The notes beneath the pieces are model-generated. The model saw nothing but the letters and a program-made list of their open reading frames with translations, was not told where the DNA came from and did not search any database. Below are positions 26,801 through 39,798 of a stretch of 64,000 nucleotides of DNA, in pieces. The first letter of the stretch is position 1; every line of letters starts with the position of its first letter. The position numbers and the translations under genes were made by a program. Origin of the DNA: Trichinella spiralis (Eukaryota > Nematoda > Enoplea > Trichinellida > Trichinellidae); assembly GCA_000181795.3 (NCBI GenBank), contig CM012954.1, positions 12,637,871 through 12,701,870 on the forward strand. The letters are read 5' to 3'.

Positions 26801-29800
26801 TGTTTCAGCAAAGTTTTAATTTGACTTTTGAACATCTCTAATTCAATATTTCAAAATAAATGTCTGCTGCAGCTGTTAAAATGAAAAGCAAAATGCGTGA
26901 CCATTTTCTAAGCGTCAGTGCATTTCCTTTCAACCAACAATGTGTCCAACTTGGCGCGGTAATCGATAGTTTTATAAAACCATTCGAAACATTTAAATGG
27001 AAAAAATGGATTAAGTATTTCGTTTAAAATATGAAAGTGAAGAAAATTATATATGCATAAATGAAATTATTGTGAAATTATGTTTCGAAACACGTTCATC
27101 AGTTTTCATTTCTGAAAACTGATAAAAAAAGGAAGATATTGATCAGACGAACCGTTGTTATTATATAAGACGATTATTATCACTCTGTGATTATGATTAT
27201 GATGTTGATTGGAATATAAATTTCATTTACAAATTAATCAGGAAACATGAAACAGTTAAATTAACGTTAAACGAAAGTGTTTTTTTTTGTGATAAAAATT
27301 AAACTGCTTTCTTCCGTTATTAGCACTTAAATATTGGATTGAAAAACATTATTATTGTCAAATAGGATCAAGAAACAATATATACCTAGATTCTGTAGCC
27401 ATTTCAACCGCATAAGCGAGTATATCAGCTCCACGACCGCTGTTTTTGCAAACGACCACAGGTACGGGTGGTGAGGAGCAAACAAAATTAACCGCTGAAT
27501 GTAGTGCCAGTCTTCCACCTCCCAATACTAGGCAAACGATGGGTATTAGGCGTTGACTCGTATCCATAGATTTTTGCTTCAGAAACGTTTCGAAATGCCG
27601 TCGAACGGTCATTTCAGCTCCCGACCGTCCAACGGTTCCGTTGTCGACCATCAGAAAACACGTGTGCCCTTCACACAGAGAAACGAATCTTGATCGTTGG
27701 GATTCAAATGGATAATAGTTGACGCATTTATTTTGACCTATTAGCTGCTCAGATTGTCTCACCATACCCCATGGTGCTATACCGATCAGTGCAAATTGTT
27801 GTTTCTTCTTGGTTGATGTGCATTCAGTAAGAGCAGCGGCAACGTGTTTCACCACACCTACAAGGCATTTTTAGCATAAAAACTTTAAAAACCTGGTTTT
27901 TCTTCTATAATATACCAACACGAAGTCCACTGGTAATTATCCAAGCAGATGTATTTTTGGCCACTTTGAGTAGACCATTTTTAAATTCTTGCCACAGGGC
28001 AGGATTAAGTTCGAAATCATTGCCTCCACCGTATATTGTGATTACCAATTTCGGCGGTTCCAAACCCCAGACATGAACCAGCAGTTGCCACATATCTTGT
28101 GGATCCACTGTGAAGTCCATTCTGATGTACTGCAGATGAAAAGAAAATTTGTATTAATAAGCAATTTGAGTTTGCTTGTCCACTTACAAGACTTTTCCAT
28201 GGTCGCGAGACTCCTTGAAATCTTAATGTACCATAAGCATCAGTGGAAAATGTCGACGTGCACTCAGCCACTGACCATCTGTTTCCTTCCTTCTGCGCAG
28301 CTGAATCTTTTTCTTCTTCAAAGTAGTAATGACTGGCAAAATATCGGCCGCATCCGCATCTAAATACAATAATAACCGCTATTAAAATGATAATATTGTT
28401 TATGAAATGTGGTGTACTGTAGTGTTTATCTCTAAAGATATGAAAAATTAGTACAGTGAGATAGAGATTATGGTGGATCAAAAAAGTTTTGTCATCTGTG
28501 CTCTTACGTACAGCAGCATTGTTCAAACAATGGATGGAAGTTTCTAGGCAAGCAATAAATCCAAACTGCGAAAATAGCAGTTGCTCGTTTCTATACTTCA
28601 AGCGTGTGATTGAAGTGAATTGGTCTGATCGATTTGCTGATTTAAGAATGTTACCTAGTTTCTTAAGCGAAAAAAATGCAGAAATTCCAGAAAAATGTAA
28701 ACTTTATTATTCTTCGCTTATTGGAAGGAAAAAGTTTGCGGCAACGCCTAACTCATCATCACCGGCAACATAGCACGTCATTGTAACATTATCCTCATTT
28801 TTATATTACTTCAAGAAAGTCATTTTCTTGGAAAAATTTACTGCTTATTCATCATTTGTTATTTATATTTTTGAATTGAATTGAATCAGTCGTCAATTTT
28901 CCCATTCACACAACATGTTACTGTAACTGTTCATATGAAAATTCCACATGCAAAAATTCGGCATATTGAAAAAGAAACCAGCTTGTTCATTATCTGTATT
29001 TACATTAGCAATGTTTACACAGTGCTTAGGATCATTTTCACTTTATAGAATGCTATCAGAATGGAATTTTTGTAATTATTAATCAATTAATATAATCTAC
29101 CAACTTTACAACATATAAAATAAATGGAAATTTCGCGACTTAAGCTGTGCAACTGCCGTTTTCCTATTCATATCAGCTGCCGATGATAACTTTCAACATC
29201 ATCATCACCATCACAATCAGGGTCACTTTGTAACGTTTCAATTATTTTCATCATAACATTTTATACTAGCAGCGTGTGATTATGACCTGAAAAGTTATAT
29301 GAATGGGACAATTGCCGTATAGAGCGTCGAGTAAACTATTGTGAAAATGGTAATGAGCAGATTTTAGCGCTTCACCAGTTGCAGTGCATAAAACGGACAT
29401 GATTGACTTTGAATACAATGCTTCCCATGTTGTCCAATCGGTCCATCTATCAACGCTTGAATGCTTACATGAATTTTGACGCGTCTGTTCATCGCGTTTC
29501 AGTTGAAGCCGCTATTAGTCATAAAATCATTGTCAATAAAAGCTCGCCGCCCAAGTTTGAAATTTATTTAAAACTTAACTTTTTTGAGAATAAGAGCCTT
29601 TCAACTTTTGGATATACATAAACCCATATTTCCTTATATCTAGGGAAGTTTTAGTAACCACGCGTCAGCTGTGCTTTGGCAACAAACAAAGCAGCTCCTG
29701 AGAATAATAATAATCCCCCAAAAGAATGATTGATTAAATGTGAACTTGATCAATAATTACCAATGATAACGGGTAATTTCACTTTCACAAGTAAAAATAC

Positions 29801-30088
29801 TATACACACTGGAATATTCGAAAAGTAAATTTCAAAATGAAGAAAAAGTAACTAACTACCATAATGAAATATACACAACAGTTATTCATCACGTCGAAGA
29901 ATATAAAAATAAATCTGGCTTACTTTTCAGAATCAGTAGAAACTGGTAATATTTTAAAGCATTCTCGTTTCAAAAACCGTTCTCGAATCCACTCATTTAC
30001 CTGAAGATAGAGTTTAAAATTGCAACTGTATATCTGATCAAGGTGATCCGCTTACTTGATTAGCAGCTTTCTGCCGGCGTGAAATCAT
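20840..30088 (-). CDS. TRPM-family cation channel (no kinase domain)
   Basis: Plasma-membrane cation channel of the melastatin subfamily; nematode relatives (gon-2, gtl) handle Mg2+ and Ca2+. I traced 21 coding exons whose phases close, for 1366 residues. Exons, high to low: 30088-30056, 30000-29924, 28359-28188, 28129-27916, 27857-27386, 26206-26083, 25721-25410, 25347-25168, 25110-25035, 24974-24847, 24685-24588, 24528-24200, 24083-23878, 23818-23649, 23365-23290, 23223-23095, 22989-22741, 22674-22382, 22299-22112, 21490-21358, 21281-20840. The N-terminal homology regions show VNEWIRERFLKRECFKILP, CGCGR, SAWIITSG, LIGIAPWGM and FLMVDNGTVG. Then come LEELYNT, LLTYELKNWGKKNC and the TM region, with pore motif KPYFMLYGEVYADEIDTCG. 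Next are KQPFLPPPFVII and KVHDFENQCMEELF (TRP-box region and coiled coil). The protein ends about 150 residues later, so no alpha-kinase follows. A Ser/Asp/Glu-rich insert (SDSESSDSDSEDDA) lies before the TM domain. Confidence 0.93.
23598..23622. repeat. (GATTA)n short tandem repeat in a TRPM intron
   Basis: Four to five tandem ATTAG/GATTA units in the intron between the exons at 23818-23649 and 23365-23290. Confidence 0.85.
28465..28773 (+). other. Antisense open frame inside TRPM intron 2
   Basis: A plus-strand frame of about 102 codons, open from 28465 to a TAG at 28771-28773, with an internal ATG at 28534 (79 residues from there). It lies opposite the 1.56-kb second TRPM intron, with which it shares no coding exon. 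The translation is polar and compositionally balanced, and includes NWSDRFADLRMLPSFLSEKN, which is unusual for this AT-rich intronic DNA. I recognise no family. It could be a nested gene or chance. Confidence 0.25.
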
Positions 30089-33000
30089 ACTTTGGCGAAT
30101 TTTCAACCATAGTAATCAAATAAATTTACGTTCGTTGAAATGGCGTTATTTTCGGTGAATTTCAACAGTCGTACAGGCTTGTATCATTTTGTTTTCAAAT
30201 TTTGAAACACAAATCCCAATGCTTGCAGACAAATTGTTACAGTATGTGTAATGATTATTAAGATTGATGAGATTGTCAACAATTCCAGCAATCGTGCAGT
30301 TTGGATAAATTTTATTCCAATGTGAATTATTCTCTGAAATGAGGAAATTTATTTTTTTATTATTATTATTTTTGTTTCAATAATTTTAATTTGTTTAATT
30401 TTGAAATTATTTGTCAGTTCTAGTTTTACGTGCTTATTGTCGAACGCTTCGAGAACGCATCAGACTTTGAACATCATCAGCGTAGGGTTTGTTTGTAATG
30501 AGCTTAACAATCAAAGGCAATACGTCATTATTGAATTTAAGTTGCTTGTAACTTACGTCATTTCATTTATTTTTTGATAATATAGTACAGTTTGTTGGTA
30601 GCTTCAAGCAGCTGCGCTTGTAGTTTAAAGTGAACAAACAGTCATCCCATCTGAACAATCAATAACAGTGATTTAGCAAGTATAATGGTGAAGCTTTGAT
30701 TGCAGAACCGTATTTCTGATGTTTCTTCAATTTTTGCCTAGCCTGTGGAAAAATAACAAATGAAATTCAAACACACCTGACTAATCGGTAGTGAAAAGCA
30801 AGTTTTAAGCGCACAACAGAATTGCTATCAATGAGTGACATGTGAGGACGCGTTTATGATATAATAAATTGAAATTATCGAGAGAGAATTTGCTGCTTAA
30901 AATCATAAACTGGTTTCAAAAGTTGAAATATTTTCTACAATTTATTAATAATTTATTATTTTTTTGTCTACGAAAAGTGAGCAATTTCATTTCATTCATT
31001 TTTATTCATCAGTATGTAAATTTGAGTTGATTTCGTCTGATTTGAGCAACTTCGAAAGCAGGAAATTGAGAAATGATTATCGAATTGTTTGCTTGAAATG
31101 AGTACAACTAATTTGGTTGAACAAAAGGCCAATTTTACAAACGCTAAATTGAATATGAAAATTTTCCGTGAGCATTTTATACATCGCTTTACATTGAAAC
31201 GCTTTTTGAAATTTTTCTTTTTTTGCATTTTCACATATTTCAATAGCAAAATGTGCAACGGACAAACCAGTGTGCGAGGAGGGAGGGGGGAGGGTCAGAC
31301 AATGGCTTGTTCAAGCTAATTTGAAACAGTTTTCCTATCAAACAGCACTGCTAGTTGTTTCTTTTTTTGGATATTTTTTTCTGTGAACGGAAAAAATGTT
31401 TCAATTGAAATTCAAGGAAGGAAAAGATGTTCAGAGATGATTTGTGAAATATCCAGTGCAAAATTGCAGCTGCAGCTAAGAGCTGATTCTTTTATGCAAT
31501 CTTGCTTGCAGTTATAGTTTTAAGCAGAGAGAAAAATATAAATAAAACATTAAATCGTGTTTTTGTTTGATGGAGTGTAAAAAAAGAAAAGCATTATTTA
31601 AGTAAGGTATTATTCGAACCGGGTATTTGCTTCAAATGAGAAGCTCGCTAGTGTGAAAGTGTAAAAGTTGAAGCTTTATTTTCTTATACGACTAGTTTTT
31701 TTCTTTTTTCAACCATATCACTGAAGCGTATGTGGAAAATTCAAATTCAACGTATAATTAATTGAGCATCTTGTATTTTCTTGTAATTAAGCTTCTTTTC
31801 TCTGTTCTGTGGTGATACTTTGTTCTCTCCTCTTCTTTTTCTTCTTTTTACAACAACAATTTATTACTATTTTGTTGTTGTTGTTGTTTTTTGTAAATTG
31901 CTTAATTTATTACCTATTATAAATAGAAAAATGGAGAATTTTTCAAAAATTTCGAAATTAAAAATAGCCAGGTGCAAATGATTTCTTTTGATTATTGTTT
32001 TCAAGTGTTCAATTTAATTTGATAATTCGAAAAGTGATCGATCTTTCAATGGACACAATTTGACAGTTCAATTTAATGTATTTGCTTGTTGCTTGTGTTG
32101 TTGTTGTTGTTGACATGAGATTTTATTAGCAGATAAGAGTCGGGGGGAGAAAATTAACTTTAAATGATCCACTTTGTTGATAGCAGTTCAAAATGTGATC
32201 CTTGTAACATTTTACGCACAATGACAGTTTTTTTCTTGATTTATTGGTCAATTAATCGACTTGTTGTCAGACTTTATCTATTTCTTTTATTATCAACATT
32301 GGAGAAAATAATAATTTTAAATCTGCCATTCATTGCCACAAATGAAATTACGTAACTAACTGTTGATAAGTGAAATTATTTGCGCCGAAAATGGAGCTTA
32401 TTTTGTTCTCTTTTATTTTATTTTCTAATATTTTTAATTACCAGGAATAAATCTGATCACTTTTCAATTTTCATAGTTTTGAACTGTTTGATTATGTAGA
32501 AATATTATACTAAATATGTATGTGTGTGTGTTTGTAGATATATAAGTGTACATGCATGCAGTGCTGCTCATTTTAATTGCATTAATGTAAATCAATGAAA
32601 AATACATACCTTCAGCTTTATCGATAAGAGAGGAAGAGAAAGATTGATATAAATAGAATTTTTGACCACTAACGTCGAAATCGTTTATAATATAAGAAAG
32701 AGTTGGCTGTGTGTGTGTGCGTGAAATGCAGAACAAAAAATGCTGTCTTATTATTTAGTGAAATAATCTCCTAAGAGTACAGTGACTGTGTAGTCTGAAA
32801 TTCATTGGTCAATTGGTGAGTAGGAGTAGGTAGCATGATTTGAACAACTGGTTCTATATTGTGTACAGTTTGTCAAAAATGCGCAAGCAAATAGGTGAAT
32901 ATATTGGCACCAGATTTGATTGCGGAACAGATACATTTCCTTTCTATCATCTCATTTAAAGAAGCTACTTAATTATTCTGGGTTCAGTTCACATGGAGGT

Positions 33001-33930
33001 TAAAAAAATAATTTCAAGCAAAAAAAATCTAGCATCTTTTTCCTTGTTTCAATTAATTAAAAGTTGTAATTTTTAAATGTTCACATTTTGTTTGTTGTCT
33101 AAGATTTGCCTTTTTTTTCAATTTAATGACGTAAATACTGTCAGATTGTTGATGTAGTATGAAAAACGGTTGATGTATTCAAGAAATTTTAATAGAATGA
33201 AATAGAATTTCAATGCGTCAAAAATTGCAATAGCTTGTAGAAGAATATTCAGAAAATTAATTTGAACGAAGAAAAAATTTCTGCAACTGTTGATTCTTAC
33301 GATATTGCATTTTTCTAATCGGCATCAGCCAAGACCAAAATAGTCAATTTATTTATTTGCTATCTGTATTTGTATATTTTCATGTTCACAAGCAAATATA
33401 TGATGTTTTTGAAGATTTTATTTATCAAACAAAAAATTATCACAAATAACAGTTTAATTTCAGTTTCATTGCTGTAATTTACTTCTTCTCTTCTGAGCTC
33501 TGTTTTTGGCTTGTAGCGTAACTGAATTATGAGACAACAATAACGATAAGAAGTTGATTATCAATAGCAGATGAATTGAATGATCATTTATATATTGAAT
33601 ATCAGTTATTGAATGTTTGTTATCTCGTCATGTTATTTACATTTCGAATTGGGAGATAACAATATTGAGTTTGCTGAAGCAGTTAGCAAACGAGTAAGTG
33701 CCTGACCTGAAAGTGATGCCTGTACACAATGATGCGGTTGCACAACGAGTTATTTCAATGTTGCATTTTCGTGTTAGCAATATTTTTACTTGTTCAGCAG
33801 AATAATGCCAACATTTCATTGCCTAAATTTCATTATTTTGATCACGAATGTGCTGCAATTGAGCGCAGTTAAGTAGTGTGGATTTTGTTCGAAATTATTT
33901 TAAAACGATCAAAAAAAACATAATTTGCCA
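30089..33930. other. Long intergenic region, no supported gene
   Basis: About 3.8 kb upstream of TRPM and downstream of the minus-strand transporter. AT-rich with scattered simple repeats: (TTG)n-like tracts near 31866-31890 and 32096-32112, and TG tracts near 32519-32532 and 32711-32720. Open frames here are short and unlike proteins. A plus-strand piece at about 33640-33700 has a donor-like GAGTAAGTG but no support. Confidence 0.5.
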
Positions 33931-35372
33931 TCACGAAGCATCAACAACAACATTTCCATTTGGCAATGTGCGTAACAAGTGCGACAACGGCCAGTGATAT
34001 GGGAGAAGCAGTATGGTCGAGGCGAACAGTAAAATTCCGCCCGTGATGAAGGAGAAGAAGAAATTTCCATGCAACGAGTCGGCAAGCAGCCCACTCAACA
34101 CGGGAACCACCATCCCGCTGAGTCCACGAACAAACAACTCAAAACCGTATACGAAATTCAATCTATCCAAACCGACCAGTCGGAGAACAACAACTGGCGC
34201 TAAAGCGGTTGCCATGCCTATGGACAGTCCACTGACTGAAACGTAGCACAAGTAAGTGATGTATGTTCCTTTCCAACTGATCGCCGTGCGTGCCGCGGCC
34301 AAAGCTAAGCTGGCCACATTGTAACTGAATACTGGATCGAATTTGAATTTGCCCACCAATCCGCTTGAAAGTAGTCTACCGGCAACGGCAAAAATTGCCT
34401 GCACTGAGATGATCATTGCAATTTGATCACCGTTGAACATTTCCATGTCCAGACGAACTGGCAGTATTTCGAAAACGTAACATCCCAGATGCCACAAGAG
34501 GCTGCTGAACAGAAATACAAATACCACAGCTTTGGAAAGCAGGGACGAGCTTGTATTTGCGTTTTCTGAAATTGAGTTTTTTTTGGGTTGGTCAGCCGCA
34601 TTGACGACAGCATTGTCGGTTAATAGATTTTCTTCTTCAACAGTTACCATCGGTCGACTGTTCGACGATAAAAGCATTCCAAAAATCAATAGCTGAGCAG
34701 TCATGCAAGCGATCACTGAAAATGTGATTTGCCATGGATTAGTATCCAAAATGGCGTCGAAGAGAAATGGAAAAACTGCGGCTCCCAACGCACCACCTAC
34801 CATTGCTACAGTGGTCATTAAATAGCGATGCTTTTTAAAGTGAAAACTTACGACTGTTATCATTGGCACTGACATAATGCCAAAACCAAGTCCTGAAATT
34901 GCAAACTTTTTTTTTGATTATTACAATTCAACTTTTCCTTTTTACAACAGTCACACACCTGCTATTGCAGAGGTAACGTTGAAATAAATTAATTTCGACG
35001 CGAACGCACAAGTGATAAATCCCAACGTAACAGTGGCAGCTCCAAACATGAGTACTTTTCGAGCACCGAATTTTTTTGTCAAAAACGTCGATACGGGTCC
35101 TAGATGTGTTAATTTGTTGTTTGTCGAAATTCAATTAAAGAAAAATGAAAGCATTTCTAATTACCGAGAATTTCAGCGCATCCGTGCATGACAGCGTGCG
35201 ATACGCATGCTTCGGCAATTGTAGATTTGAAGTAGTTTTTGATGTAAGGCGGAAAAACATCCTGAGCTTGAATCACTCCTTCGGCGATCATTTGGCACAT
35301 GAAGCCGGAAATGACGATGACGATGCTTTGTACGTTGGAAAGTGGGTTTGTGTTTTTTTGTTCACTGTCCAT
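33931..35372 (-). CDS. Monocarboxylate-transporter-like MFS protein (SLC16 type)
   Basis: Twelve-helix major facilitator transporter, probably of the SLC16 group, expected to move monocarboxylates or related solutes with protons across the plasma membrane. Exons on the minus strand: 35372-35165, 35099-34959 and 34892-33931. Phases close, giving 436 residues. The N-terminal half shows GPVSTFLTKKFGARKVLMFG, the MFS loop 2-3 region (polar, basic, then Gly-rich helix), and GLGFGIMSVPMITVVSFHF. A central hydrophilic loop of about 50 residues (including NAADQPKKNSISENANTSSS) separates the two six-helix halves. The C-terminal half shows GRLLSSGLVG and GFELFVRGLSGMVVPVLSGL. Substrate cannot be told from sequence. 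Other MFS groups are less likely, because the GPV-TR-type loop and the large central loop are typical of SLC16. Confidence 0.8.
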
Positions 35373-38202
35373 TTTTTAAATATTATTCATGAAATGAAGT
35401 AAGTCCACAATAGAATGGGGTAAAGAAGGCAATTTTTTCAACCATCAGCACAGCAGTTGTGTTCAGTCAACAGTTCTACAATCTGAATGAAGTAAGTGTA
35501 AAATTGATTTGATGTAATCGTTTAATTCAAATAACGCGGGCAAACAATTTCAAGATAAATATGAGCAATAAGCGTAGTAGTTAGTTGTTCTGCATTTATA
35601 TACTGTTGCTAATTTTTACCGGTTATATATGTATTCTTTGAAATACATTTTTGCAACTGATCCGACAAATAATAAGAGAAACGGTGATTGTGAAATTGAT
35701 TAATTACATTAATTATATTATCAATGTTTGTCTTAGTTTTATTGCATACCTATGAACAGAATTTGAACGACTAACAGCAGCACCAGCAGTAGTAGTAGTA
35801 GTAGTAGTGGTGGTGGTGGTGGTGGTGGTGAAACTTTTCATTAGACGCTGAAAAATTAGCGTTCCATGTTTACTTGTTTAAATATCATGCGATTGTTGTT
35901 GTTGTTGCATCAACTACACACCACACACGTACAGACAAACTACGATGTCAGTTTGTTCAATTTTGTTGGCAGTTTTACATCGTTCATAAAATCACCGGCA
36001 ATCTCGACGTGAATAAATTTATCACATATTTGGAATGTGAAGAAATTGTCGACACCTAGTCACAGTTCCTTGTTTGCTTTTCCATTGTGCTTGATGGTTT
36101 TAAATTTCTTATTCCATTCGTGTAAATAATGTTTTACAACGGCACAATGTAAATGGTTTTTTTTTTAATTTTGATCACATCTTCTGTTACCGTATTCCGA
36201 TTAAGTTCTTTTTATTATAATATTAACTTGTAGTGAAGAGACAAAAAGCAGAGAATAATAGCTAATGTCATTTTTTTTAACGGATAAATTGTTCTTCGTG
36301 AAGAGAGAGATATTTGGTAAAATAAATAGAAGGCAAAAGTTTGTTCAAATTGTGTAGACGTAAAAGAAGTTTATCAAATAGAAAATAAAATCAAATTGTA
36401 AAGAGTCGTTCAGAGATGAATTGGTTTCACAAAATTGAAAATCAGTTTTTACGAATCATAATTGAATGATTTGAAAACAAATTGATCTGTCATTTATATA
36501 AATAAAATATCAACTTATTCATGAGATATTTAAATTTTTAATTTTGACTTTGAACGATTGTAATAATATAATAATACCAAAATGTCATTCGTGTGTATGT
36601 GTGTGCGCAATACTGTAATTGCTTTTTTGCGCTTCTTTACTTCAATATGCGCAAAGGTTGTGTAAAATAAATGCGTAACAGTTGGTTGTTTTCATTCAAA
36701 GATGCAGCAGAAAGCAAAGGAAGAAAAAACAGGAAAGAAGCAATGGATGTTTTTCATTCTGTAAAGCACATAAGCAGTTGTTCTCTTATCTTTTATCCAA
36801 TTAATAATGTTGATTGTTTTATGGCATAGCGTACTGTTGAGCATGTGAAGCATGAAGGGTGTTTGATTTATTTATTATTTTTTGGTGAAAGCAGTATTTT
36901 TTGAAAAAAAAGCATTGCTTGGCAGAAAAGAGGAGAAAATAAGACCAACGGTTTGAAAATTAGCATTTTTTAAATACAGCAATTTTTTTTATGAATAATA
37001 GATAATCTGCAAAAAGTAAACAGTGCAGAGTAATCAGATTTTCAATAGCGAAATTATTTTATTGAAAATCAAAGTCAACGAAACATGCCATTTTTCAGAG
37101 TTTTATTTGTTTCGTACTACTTTCTACTACGTATATTTTTAATTTCTTCAATTCGGTGTTATAACCCAATAATGCTGTGATGATCAATTTTTATGGCGAT
37201 ATTTTCAATTTAATGAAATCATTTCCAGAACGTTGACGACAAATTTCAGCTTATAAAATCGTTTCTTTATCACGTGCATTTTCAAAGTTGAACTATTGTC
37301 AACGCTTGAAAAGGAAATTCTAATAATTACATCATATCACCCTAGCCTGTTTGGTTCTTCTTTTGGAAAAGAACCCCTCCCCCTTTTTCTCACGTGAAAA
37401 AACAAATTAATTAATTAATTAATTTCAGTTTCAACTTTTACACTTACCTCATTAATTTCATTTGGAAAGACGAAACTTTCGATAAGAAGAAACAACAATA
37501 CGAAGATATAGGCATAGGCAGAGAAATATAGCAAATATTGATTTTCGACACGTGGTGACAACAATTTAAAAAATTTCTTCGTCAGCTAAGGTTTGGCTAT
37601 TGGGGTTGAAGTCGCTTCAATTTGGTACTAGCAATGAGGCCAAACATCTCCCAATCTTTGTGAAACAGGTTTCACATGTCACATGTGAAACGTGATAAAG
37701 GGAAATAAATTCTTGATCAACTTTAAATCATAAAAGGCTTGAACTGAATAATAATAATAAGAAGAAGAAAACAATATCCCAAAGAAGAATTTTGAAAATG
37801 TTTATTTCCACAGCTTTATGTTTTATTTTTAAATTTATTTAAAATTTCAAAACATTCTTTCTCAGCATTCAAACAAACGCATTTGTCACTCCATCGTCCA
37901 ACTATCAATTATATCAAGCAAATGCTGCTTTGCTTCCGTCTAGATTAGATTGATTCAATGTTTTTATTTGCCTTTTCTTTCAACTTGATCAGCAGTTGCA
38001 TTTGATCCATTATCATCGAAAAAGATTTCTTTTTTGTAGTAACCTGATCATCATTACTGTTTCATATTTAAATTTATTCATTTGCTTTTCTGTTGTATCA
38101 TTCATTTTTCAAACAAAAATTGCACAAAGAGGTGCTGACAACGTTATTGTATATATATCAACTGAGGCACCGTGAAACGTTCATCGATCGATTGACCTGA
38201 AA
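35373..38202. other. Intergenic with microsatellites
   Basis: About 2.8 kb without a supported gene, upstream of the minus-strand transporter and upstream of plus-strand genes. It contains a compound (AGT)n-(GGT)n microsatellite at about 35779-35830 and AT-rich DNA. A short purine-poor segment near 37320-37400 has no coding signal. Confidence 0.5.
35779..35830. repeat. Compound trinucleotide microsatellite
   Basis: Tandem AGT units pass directly into tandem GGT units in intergenic DNA upstream of the SLC16-like gene. Confidence 0.9.
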
Positions 38203-38371
38203 ATGCCATTTGAGCATGAAAAGTTTGAAAAAAAAGCTATCACACAACTACAATTGCGAAAGCAACTTCAGCTACCAGTGCATATCGACCTTGTATGTTA
38301 TTTTCTCCTAAATTATGATAAAAATTCATGTCATCATTGATCTATTTACTCTTTAGGTCAGGGTGGAATAA
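38203..38371 (+). CDS. Candidate two-exon micro-protein, 34 residues
   Basis: An ATG at 38203 opens 30 codons that run straight into a good donor (CTT|GTATGT). A 64-base AT-rich intron follows, ending TTTACTCTTTAG at 38356. The second exon adds four codons and a TAA (38369-38371) in phase 0. The product is strongly charged and Gln/Lys-rich (starts MPFEHEKFEKKAITQLQLRK). The two pieces join without a phase error and the splice sites are strong for this genome, so it may be a real small gene. It might instead be a 5' exon of the ML-type gene 430 bases downstream, or chance. I recognise no family. Confidence 0.35.
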
Positions 38372-38802
38372 AAGTGATAAAAATTATCAATTGCTAATGG
38401 AAATTTTAAATGTAGAAATGTTTTTTTTGTCAGTTTTTTCATAACTTTTGTAAATTAAAGAAAATCATGTTCTATGAATTTTAATTGCACTTTGAAAAAA
38501 ATTACTCGTTGAATTTCAATAAAAAAAAAACAAAATATTAAAAATACATCACATTTATTAGGCTGAAATATAACGATACTTTGTATTTTTCTTTTTTTAG
38601 CTCATCATAATCACGTGGAAAATTATTATAACAGAAACATGTTTTTGTGCAAGCATTTTCTTGTGCAGGCCACTTCTGTACTGGTGTTGTTCGCTTTTGA
38701 AATATTAAAATTGCATGGATTTTACAACAAAACATTCATTTATTGACCATTTTATAAAAGGGAATTGTGCTGCTTTTCCAACATTGAAACCAGTTGGCAG
38801 CA
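38372..38802. other. Intergenic / upstream of ML-type gene
   Basis: AT-rich stretch before the secreted ML-type gene. T-rich and A-rich runs near 38519-38530. No coding signal seen. Confidence 0.45.
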
Positions 38803-39798
38803 ATGCGTTGGAAAGCATTCGGGTTTGTTATGCTGTTTTTGTGGAATATTTCGACGGAAAAAAGTTTCGGATGTGAAGCTCCTAACAGTATAGACAAGAC
38901 TATATATCATGAAAATTGCAACTTGAGTAATTTTTCTTTGTCTTTGTGCTATTTCAAAATTCTACTGCTATTTTTCTAATGTTTTTCTGTTTAGAAACAC
39001 CTGCAATATTTCATATAGAAAAGGTCGTTTCGAGAGATGAAAATGGAAATCTTAGCTATCCTGTGAATGTTGGTGAGAAAATTCTTTACTTCGACATCAT
39101 TGGACGCAATGAAGGTGAAGAAGTGCATAATTTATTGCTCGACTTGCAGCTTCAACAATATGTTGGCAACGGAGAACGAAACTGTAAATGGAAAACCCTA
39201 CCGCTGTCACCATTTCTGTATGATTGTCGCACAATTTATACTGTTGGCAAAATTATTTTCTCTTGTAATTTTAGGAAAAACATCAATCCAGGAATAGGTA
39301 TTACTGTACCTCATGGTGACGTTGCTTTGCCGATTAAATTTAGTCTTCACGGTTTTGGGCCTATAATTTATTTGCTTTCTGACTGGGTAAGTAAGTGTAG
39401 GCGTTTTAACTGCTATTCAAACTCTCGTTATAAATAGACTCTACTTGATAAGCATGCAGATAAATAAATGAATATTATTGATTTTCTTTTTTTTCTTTCA
39501 CTCAACTCATCTATTTAATGAATGTGCACTTTTTATATGAAATATTTTCCATTTTTATAAACAATAATAAATCGTTTCATTTGTATGATAAATTGCTTTT
39601 TCTATTATCCATCATTTGAGAGAAATAGCTTCTTATCACGAGTGCAATGAAAATTTACATAATGCACATGCGTACTGATATTGGCGTTGTTTGCTTTTGA
39701 AGGGCTTTTACGCGTTGAACATTTTGATAAAAGACGGTCTTGAAAAGGTTTCAACGCCACTTGGCTGCTTGCGGGTGGAATTTCAAATTCGAAAATAA
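38803..39798 (+). CDS. Secreted ML-type (MD-2-related lipid-recognition) protein
   Basis: Small secreted protein, about 203 residues, from exons 38803-38926, 38995-39386 and 39703-39798, with closed phases. A signal peptide is clear (MRWKAFGFVMLFLWNIS, about residues 1-20). The mature part has FGCEAPNSIDKTIYHENC and then AIFHIEKVVSRDENGNLSYP. A Cys-Lys-Trp segment (NCKWKTLPLSP) follows. A stretch GPIIYLLSDW...ALNILIKDG and a final Cys before VEFQIRK close it. This spacing (Cys near the start, YP-N-V strand, CKW, hydrophobic FxxIIxLL and ending C-x-x-x-F-x-I) resembles nematode ML-like proteins, which are expected to bind lipids. Whether a further intron lies near 39222-39274 is unclear, since the frame stays open through it. 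Ligand and role are unknown. Confidence 0.65.

Noticed and set aside
31600-31670. GGTTCGAATA-like box on the minus strand as a tRNA
   Set aside because: The flanks of the T-loop-like motif do not pair, and no acceptor stem or D arm could be formed.
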